Below the pieces are notes generated by a model, which had not been told where the DNA came from, ran no database searches, and saw only the letters and a list, made by a program, of their open reading frames with translations. Below are positions 7,565 to 14,116 of a DNA stretch of 16,422 bases, piece after piece. The stretch is from JBDTVS01 sp040007095 (GTDB taxonomy: Bacteria; Acidobacteriota; Vicinamibacteria; Vicinamibacterales; CAVVIG01), in assembly GCA_040007095.1 (NCBI GenBank), contig JBDTVS010000037.1:1-16422 (forward strand), written 5' to 3'. Made by a program: the position numbers and the translations under genes. The stretch's first letter is position 1; each line of letters starts with the position of its first letter.

Positions 7565-9136
7565 TCATTCCCGGAAGCGGCGCCAGTCGATCCCGTACTT
7601 CTTGACCTTGTAGTTGAACACGCGGCCGGTGGTCGAGAGCATGCGGGCCGCCTTGGCGCGGTTGCCGCGGGCGCTCTTGAGCGCGTCCTGGAGGACGTCC
7701 TTCTCGAACGCTTCAGTGGCTTTCTCAAGCGAGACGTCGATCGCCGTGCCCGATTCCTCCGCCGTCTGCAGTGTCGGCGGAAGATGGTGCGCGTGCAGCA
7801 CCTGGGTGTTGCACACGACCAGGCTGCGCTCGATGGCGTTCTCGAGTTCGCGCACGTTGCCCGGCCAGTGGTAGCACATGAGCATGTCGATGGCCGGCGT
7901 GGCGATCCGCTTCACGTTCTTGCCGTGCTGCAGCGAGAACTTCTCGAGGAAATGATTGGCCAGCTGCAGGATGTCGGGCTTCCGCTCGCGCAGCGGCGGC
8001 ACGAAGATCGCGAACACGTTCAGTCGGTAGTAGAGGTCCTCGCGAAAGTCGCCGGCCGCGATGGCTTTTTCGAGGTCTTTGTTGGTGGCGGTGATGAGGC
8101 GCACGTTTGACGGAATCGTCTGCGTTCCGCCAAGCCGCTCGAACTCGCGCTCCTGCAGGACCCGCAGCAGCTTCACCTGCGTGGCGAGGTTGAGATCGCC
8201 GATTTCATCGAGAAAGAGCGTGCCCCCTTCGGCGAGCTCGAAGCGGCCCTTTTTCGGCGCGTGGGCGCCCGTAAATGCGCCCTTCTCGTAACCGAACAAC
8301 TCCGACTCGATCAGATCCTGCGGCAGCGCCGCGCAGCTGACCTTGATGAACGGCTTGCGGGCGCGCGCCGAGTTGTAGTGGATCGCGTGCGCGATGAGCT
8401 CCTTCCCAGTGCCCGATTCGCCGCGGAGCAGCACGGTGGTATTGGTCGGGGCGACCTGTGCCACCTGTTCGTAGACCTCCTGCATCGCCCGGCTGGTGCC
8501 GACCATGTTCGAGAAGCCGTAGCGCTCTTTGAGCTCGAGCCGCAAGCTCGTGTTCTCGCTGACCAGCAACTGTCGGTCGGCCTCGATCAGCTGGTGCACT
8601 TTCATGGCTTGCGCGATCATCGAGCCCACCACGCCGAGGAATTTGGTGGTTCGTTCGTAATCGCGGTCCGACTTGTAGAGCAGATCGATGCACAGCGCGC
8701 CGACCGTCTGGCCGTCGAGAGGAATCGGCACGCAAATATAGGTCAGCTCCTGCCGCGATAGTTCCGGCCGAGCGGCGGCCCGGTTCAGGAAGCGCGGCTC
8801 GTGGCTCACTTGCGGCACGACCATCGGCGTGCCGCTCTGCACGACTTCACCGGTGATGCCCTCGCCGAGCCGATAGCGCACCGACTTCTCGCTGTCGATG
8901 GCGCCGGCTGAGGCTTCGACGGCGACGTCGCCGGTCCGCTCGTCGAGCAACACGACGGTGCTGCGAACCGCGCCGTGATGGTCGCCAAGGATTTCGAGGA
9001 CGCGGATCAGTCCGGTCTTGAACTCGCGCGCGGCGAGGAGTGCCTGGCTGACTTCGAGCAACGTTGAGAGCTTACGGACTTCCCCCGCGTGAGGGTTCAT
9101 CCAATCGGTCGATTGCGTGTGCGCAGGAGCCGGCAT
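7565..9136 (-). CDS. Sigma54-dependent transcriptional activator, NifA-like (GAF-AAA+-Fis)
   Basis: A bacterial enhancer-binding protein of 523 residues that would remodel sigma54 RNA polymerase with ATP. Residues about 20-180 form a GAF sensor domain with NifA-like wording (RLGEGITGEVVQSGTPMVVP, FICVPI-like TYICVPI). A coiled linker follows, then the AAA+ domain: Walker A GESGTGKE (239-246), sigma54-contacting loop GAFTGA (286-291), Walker B LFLDE (307-311) and the NVRELENAIERS region. The C-terminal Fis-type helix-turn-helix is GNRAKAARMLSTTGRVFNYK. The start was placed at ATG 9136, with AAGGA nine bases upstream. ATG 9217 and TTG 9235 are in frame, but their extra codons are AT-rich and unlike the rest. 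The effector and target genes are unknown; no nif gene is visible. No convincing -24/-12 site was found in the window. Confidence 0.93.
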   Translation of the reverse strand: MPAPAHTQSTDWMNPHAGEVRKLSTLLEVSQALLAAREFKTGLIRVLEILGDHHGAVRSTVVLLDERTGDVAVEASAGAIDSEKSVRYRLGEGITGEVVQSGTPMVVPQVSHEPRFLNRAAARPELSRQELTYICVPIPLDGQTVGALCIDLLYKSDRDYERTTKFLGVVGSMIAQAMKVHQLIEADRQLLVSENTSLRLELKERYGFSNMVGTSRAMQEVYEQVAQVAPTNTTVLLRGESGTGKELIAHAIHYNSARARKPFIKVSCAALPQDLIESELFGYEKGAFTGAHAPKKGRFELAEGGTLFLDEIGDLNLATQVKLLRVLQEREFERLGGTQTIPSNVRLITATNKDLEKAIAAGDFREDLYYRLNVFAIFVPPLRERKPDILQLANHFLEKFSLQHGKNVKRIATPAIDMLMCYHWPGNVRELENAIERSLVVCNTQVLHAHHLPPTLQTAEESGTAIDVSLEKATEAFEKDVLQDALKSARGNRAKAARMLSTTGRVFNYKVKKYGIDWRRFRE

Positions 9137-9327
9137 ATTAGGAGGTCCTTGCGGTGTCGTCGCCTTACATACCGGCCAGTTCTTTAGCAAATTGGATTCC
9201 AGGTCGGAAGGCTTCATTTGATTAGAAAACCTCAATGTTTCAGCGAATCTCGGCGTCGAGGGCTACAAATTGGTTCGACGGAAACGTAGGAGCCCTCAAC
9301 ATTCAGAACAGGAATGTTCACAGCGGG

Positions 9328-9450
9328 CTTTCAGGCGCTCAGGCTTCAGGACGCTCGAGAGGTCGGCGCTTCAGGCCTTCTCGAGCCAGGCGGCGTCAGA
9401 GTTCAGACTTCGGAGGTCAGGCTTCACACTTCAGACATGAGCCTTCAACG
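9328..9450. repeat. Degenerate TTCAG-rich repeat tract
   Basis: Words of the form CTTCAGG or TTCAGAC recur here at irregular spacing: CTTTCAGG, GCTTCAGG (twice), GTTCAGACTTC, GGCTTCACACTTCAGAC and GCCTTCAACG. The tract does not read as coding sequence in any frame with normal composition. A matching tract in the opposite orientation lies at about 10455-10492, so the two flank the HEFEH gene. Confidence 0.5.
9353..9386. repeat. Inverted repeat / hairpin inside the TTCAG tract
   Basis: GCTCGAGA (9353-9360) is matched exactly by TCTCGAGC (9379-9386). The stem extends by two G-C pairs (9361-9362 with 9376-9377) across a bulged T at 9378, leaving a 13-base loop. No T-run follows on either strand, so it is not a clear terminator. 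It could be a protein-binding palindrome or part of a repeat element. Confidence 0.45.
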
Positions 9451-9784
9451 GCGGACGCGAAAGAAGAAGGCGGTCGGGCGGGCGGCGACCTCCCACGATT
9501 CACGGGCGGGAGAGGACGTCCGTTGAGTCGTGGGCCGTGTCGCCGCCTCGCACTGTCGATCTAGCAAGATGTCCGCCAGCGGGCCTGGACTCGATGCGGT
9601 GAATCCCCGGCAATTTGTCAGCATTTGTCGCCGCCGTGGCGCCGGTCAGGCCTCCGGGACGACAGATGTGTATCAAGGCCGTTGACGGCAGACCGAATTG
9701 TTGACTCCCGGCATCGCATTCACGGCCGATCGCGGCCTCCGCTCACATGCGCCTCTTCGGTCTTTGGATGGCGTCTTCTTGGGC

Positions 9785-9835
9785 AAACATTTATGTATGA
9801 TATCAAATAATAACATTCATTATCGTATGTTATGT
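9785..9835 (+). promoter_or_regulatory. AT-rich island upstream of the HEFEH gene, probable promoter region
   Basis: About four-fifths of these 51 bases are A or T, in sharp contrast to the surroundings. It contains TATGAT (9796-9801) and several other -10-like hexamers, and the palindrome TGATATCA. No -35 box is at a good distance from any of them, so no single promoter can be chosen. It lies 55-105 bases upstream of ATG 9891, a normal place for a promoter or an upstream activating element. Confidence 0.35.
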
Positions 9836-9890
9836 GACATGGGCCTTTTCTTGCTGAAGACCTCCGCGGGGATCGACGGAGGCTTCCATC

Positions 9891-10439
9891 ATGAGCAAAA
9901 TTGTCCATCTGCTGTGTGCGCTGGCGCTGGCGAGCGTGCATGTTCACGCCGCCGTGACAGAGAAGAATCTCCACGTCTTGCCCGCGAACATCACCGCCGA
10001 GGCCGACCTCCTGCGGCAGATGGCGGTCATGCTGCGGCGGTCGGCGACGTTTCGACAACAATGTCAACGCCTCGACGTTCGCGAGCTACGCGTACAGATT
10101 CACACCGACCCCCTGCTGGCCGACCGGCCAATCCGCGCGCGCAGCATCATCCGACGATCGGAAAGCGGCGGGTTCAACGCGTTGGTCGCGATTTCCGCGT
10201 TCGGCGATCCCACCGAATGGCTGGCCCACGAGTTCGAACACATCATCGAGCAGCTCGATGGCGTGCGGGTGCCGCAGCTGGCCTTCACGGGAGCCGCGGC
10301 ATGGCGCACGGGCGAGGGCATGTTCGAGACCGAGCGCGCGCGGCGGATCGGCCGGCTCGTGCGGCACGAGGTGTACCGCGCCGACCGTACCCTCGCGGAT
10401 GCGACCGCCTCGATAGAAACCGGCGGACGGGGTGATTGA
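9891..10439 (+). CDS. Small secreted protein with HExxH zinc-metalloprotease-like motif
   Basis: The protein has 182 residues and no family I can name. A Sec signal peptide is evident: Lys3, a hydrophobic core from LLCALALAS, and a likely cut near HAA at residues 19-21. The central helix LAHEFEHIIEQLDG carries HEFEH (residues 113-117), which matches the HExxH zinc-binding motif of gluzincin-type peptidases. Glu-rich FETERARR downstream could supply a third ligand. The protein is shorter than most active peptidases, so it could be a minimal enzyme or a degenerate relative. The start at ATG 9891 is well supported by GGAGG (9878-9882) eight bases upstream. It stands alone on its strand, downstream of an AT-rich island and between two inverted TTCAG-type repeat tracts. 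Confidence 0.72.
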   Translation: MSKIVHLLCALALASVHVHAAVTEKNLHVLPANITAEADLLRQMAVMLRRSATFRQQCQRLDVRELRVQIHTDPLLADRPIRARSIIRRSESGGFNALVAISAFGDPTEWLAHEFEHIIEQLDGVRVPQLAFTGAAAWRTGEGMFETERARRIGRLVRHEVYRADRTLADATASIETGGRGD

Positions 10440-10454
10440 GGAGGTCGGTAGGGC

Positions 10455-10492
10455 GAGGTGTGAGGTCTGACGTCTGAAGTGAGAAGTCTGAT
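10455..10492. repeat. Inverted counterpart of the TTCAG-rich tract
   Basis: TCTGA occurs three times within about 26 bases (10466-10470, 10473-10477, 10487-10491). On the other strand this reads TCAGACTTC...CTTCAGACGTCAGACC, the same vocabulary as the tract at 9328-9450. It starts about 16 bases after the stop of the HEFEH gene. Confidence 0.45.
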
Positions 10493-10564
10493 CCGCCTTC
10501 ACGCGTCATTCGTCGCAGCGACTTCCTGACCGGCCCTTGGAAACGTGCGGCAGAACTGACATCC

Positions 10565-10596
10565 GGAACCACAAGACACGAAGAACACCTGGTTCC
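10565..10596. repeat. Hairpin with ACACGAAGAACAC loop, downstream of the phosphorylase gene
   Basis: GGAACCA (10565-10571) pairs exactly with TGGTTCC (10590-10596) around an 18-base loop that includes GACACGAAGAACACC. It lies about 40-70 bases past the phosphorylase stop, so it could mark the 3' end of that transcript. Neither strand has a following T-run, which weakens a terminator call. The ACACGAAGAACAC wording resembles another common type of intergenic repeat, recalled from memory and not checked. Confidence 0.35.
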
Positions 10597-10635
10597 TTGT
10601 CCAACTTCGCAACGTGAACCGCTGTCGACGTTGTT

Positions 10636-13284
10636 CTAACAGCGACTGGTGTCGCTGCTCGTGCCGCCCGCCGCCGGGATGTACGACTTGAGCACGTAGT
10701 CCATCACCATGCGCCTGGCGCTGAAGCGCCAGCCGAGGGTACTGATCGCGCGTTTCATTCGCGCGATCCACCGGCGCGGCAGCTCGTCCCGGTCCCGCTG
10801 GTAGTAGAGGGGAATGACCTGGTCGCGCAGGACTTTCACCAGCGCCTCGCCGTCGCGGACGTCGTGAATGTCCGTGCTTGTGTGGGTCTCCCCGCCGCCG
10901 ATCGCAAACCCGTTCTGGCCGTCGTAGCACTCCGCCCACCACCCGTCGAGCACGGAAAGATTCAGTCCCCCGTTGAGCACGACCTTCTGGCCGCTGGTGC
11001 CGCAGGCTTCGAGCGGGCGCCGCGGGTTGTTCAACCATACGTCGACACCCTGGACGAGGTGACGGCCGACGTTGATGTCGTAGTCCTCGACGAACAGGAT
11101 CTTGCCCGCGAAGCGTGGGTCATTCACCAATCGCGCAATTTCCTGCAAGATGGTCTTGCCCGGCCAATCGTGCGGATGTGCCTTTCCGGCGAACACCAAC
11201 TGAATGGGCATCTGTGGACTGTTGACCATCGACAGGATGGCCTCGATGTCCTGAAGAATCAGATTGGCGCGCTTGTAGGTGGCGAACCGGCGCGCAAAAC
11301 CGATCGTCAACGCGTCCACACTCAGCGACCGCCGGAGCTGCCCGATCAGTTCCGCCGGCTCCTGCCGCTGCTCAGCGCACTGCACCGCACGCCGCCGCGC
11401 GATGTCGATCAGCTGCACTTTGAGCGCTTGATGCGTCTCCCACAGCTCGCCGTCGTCGACCGTATCGATCGCCTCCCAGAAGCCCGGCTCGCTGCATCGT
11501 GCCGGCCAGTCGGGGCCCAGATGCCGGTCGTAGAGCTGGTGCATCTGCGGCGCGAGCCAGGTGTGGGTGTGGATGCCGTTGGTGATATGGCCGATCGGTA
11601 CGCGATCTTCGCTGACGCCTCGAAACAGCGGCGACCACATCGCCCGCGAGACCTCGGCGTGCAGTGACGAGACGGCGTTGGCGCGGCGCGACATCTTCAG
11701 CGCCAACACCGTCATGCAGAATGTTTCGTGATCGTTGTAGGCGTCGACGCGGCCCCAGCTCATGAGCTGCCGGTCGTCGAGTCCCATCGTTTCCCGCAAC
11801 GGGCCGAGGTGCTCCTCGATCAGCTGCCACGAAAACCGGTCGTGCCCCGCCGGGACCGGAGTGTGCGTGGTGAAGACGACCTGCGCCGAGACCCGGCGGG
11901 CGGCCTCGTCGGCGCCGATGCCTTCGCTGGCCATGCGCTGCCGCACGAGCTCCAAGGCGGCAAATGCGCTGTGGCCTTCGTTGAGATGCACCACGCCTGG
12001 GGAGATTCCCAGCGCCGCCAGCGCCCTGACGCCGCCCACGCCGAGAAGCAGCTCCTGGCGGATCCGGACGCGCTCGTCGCCGCCGTACAGCCGCGACGTC
12101 AGCTCGCGATCCTCCGGCTGATTTCCCTCGACGTTGGAATCGAGCAGCAGGAGGGTACTGCGGCCGACCGAGAGCTGCCAGACGCGGGCCGAAATCGCGC
12201 CGGTGCGGGTCTCAATCGTCACAGTAATCGGCACGCTGTCGTAGGTCGCCGGTTGAATCGGCAGACGCCGGCCGTCGACGTCCAGGTAGTCTTCGTGCTG
12301 CCATCCGTCGCGGTCGAGCCGCTGCCGGAAGTATCCCTGGTCGTAATACAGCCCCACGCCAATCAACGGAATACCCAGGTCCGAGGCGCTCTTGATGTGA
12401 TCGCCGGCTAGAATGCCGAGGCCGCCCGAGTAGATCGGGATTGACTCGTGCAATCCGAACTCGGCCGAAAAGTACGCCACGGGGCGCGCCCACAGCACGC
12501 CGGCATGCCGGTCGCCCCAGGTGTGCGTGGAGCTCAAATAGTCCTGCATCCGGCGATAGGCGTAGTTGATCCGGCTATGCAACGCCAGCGCGGACACGCG
12601 CTCCTCCAGCTTTTCAATGGAGATGTTCTGCAGCAGTGCGATCGGGTTGTGGCCGCATTCGCGCCAGAAGACCGGATCCAGCTGGCCGAACAGGCTCGTG
12701 GTGTCGTTGTCCCAGCTCCACCAGAGGTTCTGTGCGAGCGCGGACAGTCGTTGGTGCGTGGGCGCCAGGACCTGGCCAAGTGTGCGCGCTTCGCTGACGA
12801 TAGGCGCCAGTTGCCCGCCCGCCATCATCAGCATCAGCACTTCCTCGCGACTGAAGTCGCGAGGCTCGCGCGTTTGCACGATCAGCACGCCCTGGAGCAG
12901 GCCGCGATCGATGATCGGCACGCCGAGGAACGAATGGTACGGGTCTTCGCCGGACTCCTGGAAATACTTGAAGCGAGGGTGCGTCGTCGCGTCCGGGAAG
13001 ACCTGCGGTTTGAGCTCCTGCGCGACCAGCCCGACCAGTCCCTCGCTGATGTGCATCCGGATTCGGCCGACGCTCTCCGCGCGGAGTCCGATGGTCGCGG
13101 CCAGCACGAGTCTGGTTCGATCGGTCTCGAGCAAGTACAACGAGCAGACGTCGGTCTCGAAGCGCTGGCGAATCAGGCGCACGAGGTTGGTGAGCGTTTC
13201 GGCCGGGCTCCCGCTCTGGGAGACCAGCCGGCTGATTTCTTCGAGGGTCCAGAGCGACCCGTCAGACATGGACACAGGATTCAT
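10636..13284 (-). CDS. Alpha-glucan (glycogen) phosphorylase with N-terminal PtsP-like GAF sensor domain
   Basis: One uninterrupted frame of 882 residues. The catalytic part releases glucose-1-phosphate from glycogen or maltodextrin using pyridoxal phosphate. Residues about 175-260 are the DUF3417 region typical of the shorter bacterial phosphorylases (LSALAQNLWWSWD, GHNPIALLQNIS). The GT35 body follows: YFSAEFGLHESIPIYSGGLG, HLNEGHSAF, THTPVPAGHDRF, NGIHTHTW, RFATYKRA, and LEACGTSGQK with the PLP-binding Lys767. Residues about 12-170 are an added GAF domain closely resembling that of PtsP (enzyme I-Ntr): DVCSLYLLE, ISEGLVGLV, HPRFKYF, YHSFLGVPII and GVLIVQTRE. In PtsP this domain responds to glutamine/2-oxoglutarate. 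The expected family length is about 700 residues without the GAF. ATG 13284 has no Shine-Dalgarno, but TTGACA lies 35 bases upstream. It follows urtE by 130 bases on the same strand. Confidence 0.95.
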   Translation of the reverse strand: MNPVSMSDGSLWTLEEISRLVSQSGSPAETLTNLVRLIRQRFETDVCSLYLLETDRTRLVLAATIGLRAESVGRIRMHISEGLVGLVAQELKPQVFPDATTHPRFKYFQESGEDPYHSFLGVPIIDRGLLQGVLIVQTREPRDFSREEVLMLMMAGGQLAPIVSEARTLGQVLAPTHQRLSALAQNLWWSWDNDTTSLFGQLDPVFWRECGHNPIALLQNISIEKLEERVSALALHSRINYAYRRMQDYLSSTHTWGDRHAGVLWARPVAYFSAEFGLHESIPIYSGGLGILAGDHIKSASDLGIPLIGVGLYYDQGYFRQRLDRDGWQHEDYLDVDGRRLPIQPATYDSVPITVTIETRTGAISARVWQLSVGRSTLLLLDSNVEGNQPEDRELTSRLYGGDERVRIRQELLLGVGGVRALAALGISPGVVHLNEGHSAFAALELVRQRMASEGIGADEAARRVSAQVVFTTHTPVPAGHDRFSWQLIEEHLGPLRETMGLDDRQLMSWGRVDAYNDHETFCMTVLALKMSRRANAVSSLHAEVSRAMWSPLFRGVSEDRVPIGHITNGIHTHTWLAPQMHQLYDRHLGPDWPARCSEPGFWEAIDTVDDGELWETHQALKVQLIDIARRRAVQCAEQRQEPAELIGQLRRSLSVDALTIGFARRFATYKRANLILQDIEAILSMVNSPQMPIQLVFAGKAHPHDWPGKTILQEIARLVNDPRFAGKILFVEDYDINVGRHLVQGVDVWLNNPRRPLEACGTSGQKVVLNGGLNLSVLDGWWAECYDGQNGFAIGGGETHTSTDIHDVRDGEALVKVLRDQVIPLYYQRDRDELPRRWIARMKRAISTLGWRFSARRMVMDYVLKSYIPAAGGTSSDTSRC

Positions 13285-13294
13285 AAGAAACCGT

Positions 13295-13324
13295 AGGATG
13301 AGTTGCGCACACGGTGGCTGTCAA
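13295..13324 (-). promoter_or_regulatory. Candidate sigma70 promoter of the GAF-phosphorylase gene
   Basis: A perfect -35 hexamer TTGACA occupies 13324-13319 and a weak -10 CATCCT occupies 13300-13295, 18 bases apart. Transcription would begin near 13288, leaving only about 4-5 bases before ATG 13284. That agrees with the missing ribosome-binding site and suggests a near-leaderless message. The -35 is seen; the -10 choice and the use are inferred. Confidence 0.35.
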
Positions 13325-13414
13325 CGAACAAAGATGTCGATCTTCAAATCCTCTTCCGTGAGCCGACCGATCCGCCGCCGAGATCCGAACGATGACGCAT
13401 CACAAGCCGCCGCG

Positions 13415-14116
13415 CTACACGCTGAGGTGCGCGTGGACGACCTCGTCGGTCAATTCGCCGATGCCACCGCCCGCAACACAACGCCCTTTCTCGAGGATAC
13501 GGAATTCACTGGCCACGCGGCGAGCGAAGGGGAGCTTCTGCTCGACCAGAAGCACTGTGACGCCCGTCTCCCGATTGAGCCTCAGAATGATGTCGCCGAT
13601 TTCGTGCACGATGTTGGGCTGAATCCCCTCAGTCGGTTCGTCCAGAATCAACAACGTCGGTTCGAGCACGAGCGCACGGCCGATCGCCAGCTGCTGCTGT
13701 TGCCCGCCGGAGAGATCGCCGCCGCGCCGGTTCAACATCTGTTTCAAGACCGGGAACAGGTCGAAGATCTGATCCGGAATCGTCCGATGACCGTTCTTGC
13801 GCACGCCCAGGCCGATGCGCAGGTTCTCCTCCACCGTCAATTGCGAGAAGATGTCGCGCCCCTGAGGCACATAGCCGATCCCCAGGCGCGCCCGGCTTTC
13901 TGCCGGCAGCGCCCGCAGATCGGTGCCGTCGAAGGACATCTCGGTGGCGGTGGCCGGCAGCAGTCCCATGATGCATTTGAGCAGCGTGGTCTTGCCCATG
14001 CCGTTGCGTCCCATCAGGCAGGTCCGCGATCCGGTCGGAATCGCAAGGTCAACGTCCCATAGCGTGTGGCTGCCGCCATAGGACTGATTGAGGGCGGCCA
14101 GGGTCAGGACACTCAT
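13415..14116 (-). CDS. urtE: Urea ABC transporter, ATP-binding subunit UrtE
   Basis: One of the two ATPases that power urea uptake by UrtABCDE, on the cytosolic face of the membrane. The 233 residues match the family. Markers are the N-terminal LNQSYGGSHTLWDV (UrtE-like), Walker A GRNGMGKTT (36-44), Q-loop Gln85 in YVPQGRDIF, signature LSGGQQQQLAIGRAL (from 135), Walker B LLILDEP (155-161) and the LivF-type switch VEQK in place of the usual His. RDIFSQLTVEENLRIGL also fits UrtE. Its ATG overlaps the stop of urtD by four bases (14113-14116), so translation is likely coupled. It is the last urt gene; the GAF-phosphorylase follows after 130 bases. LivF-type amino-acid transporters are the main alternative, but the neighbours favour urea. 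Confidence 0.94.
   Translation of the reverse strand: MSVLTLAALNQSYGGSHTLWDVDLAIPTGSRTCLMGRNGMGKTTLLKCIMGLLPATATEMSFDGTDLRALPAESRARLGIGYVPQGRDIFSQLTVEENLRIGLGVRKNGHRTIPDQIFDLFPVLKQMLNRRGGDLSGGQQQQLAIGRALVLEPTLLILDEPTEGIQPNIVHEIGDIILRLNRETGVTVLLVEQKLPFARRVASEFRILEKGRCVAGGGIGELTDEVVHAHLSV

Larger units (their letters stand above)
9137..9890. other. Gene-poor intergenic region with repeats, a hairpin and an AT-rich island
   Basis: This gap of about 750 bases separates the divergent sigma54 activator and the small secreted-protein gene. Reading away from the activator it holds a leader with AT-rich codons (9137-9235), a TTCAG-rich repeat tract (about 9328-9450) containing a hairpin, an unremarkable G+C-rich stretch, and an AT-rich patch (9785-9835) before the next gene. 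A frame at 9235-9564 is open, but its Arg/Ser-rich product follows the repeats and has no ribosome site, so it is not annotated as a gene. Confidence 0.6.

Noticed and set aside
9161..9179. TGGC followed by TAAGG on the minus strand before the activator gene, a possible -24/-12 site
   Set aside because: Only the -24 half fits; the -12 half lacks TTGC.
9235..9564. 109-residue plus-strand open frame
   Set aside because: Arg/Ser/Gly-rich translation of the TTCAG repeat tract, with no ribosome-binding site and no recognisable motif.
9768..9783. Possible -24/-12 sigma54 promoter (TGGCGTCTTCTTGGGC)
   Set aside because: The GG and GC elements are one base too far apart and TTGC is missing, so it fails the strict spacing of the class.
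9698..10435. 245-residue plus-strand frame over the HEFEH gene
   Set aside because: Its body is an out-of-frame Arg-rich shadow. The HEFEH frame has GGAGG at the right distance and a signal peptide.
9328..10492. CRISPR-like array or transposon
   Set aside because: Repeats are short, degenerate and unevenly spaced with no constant unit, and there is no transposase or cas gene.
11728..14062. Several long plus-strand open frames opposite the phosphorylase and urtE
   Set aside because: Composition and lack of domains mark them as shadows of the strong minus-strand genes.
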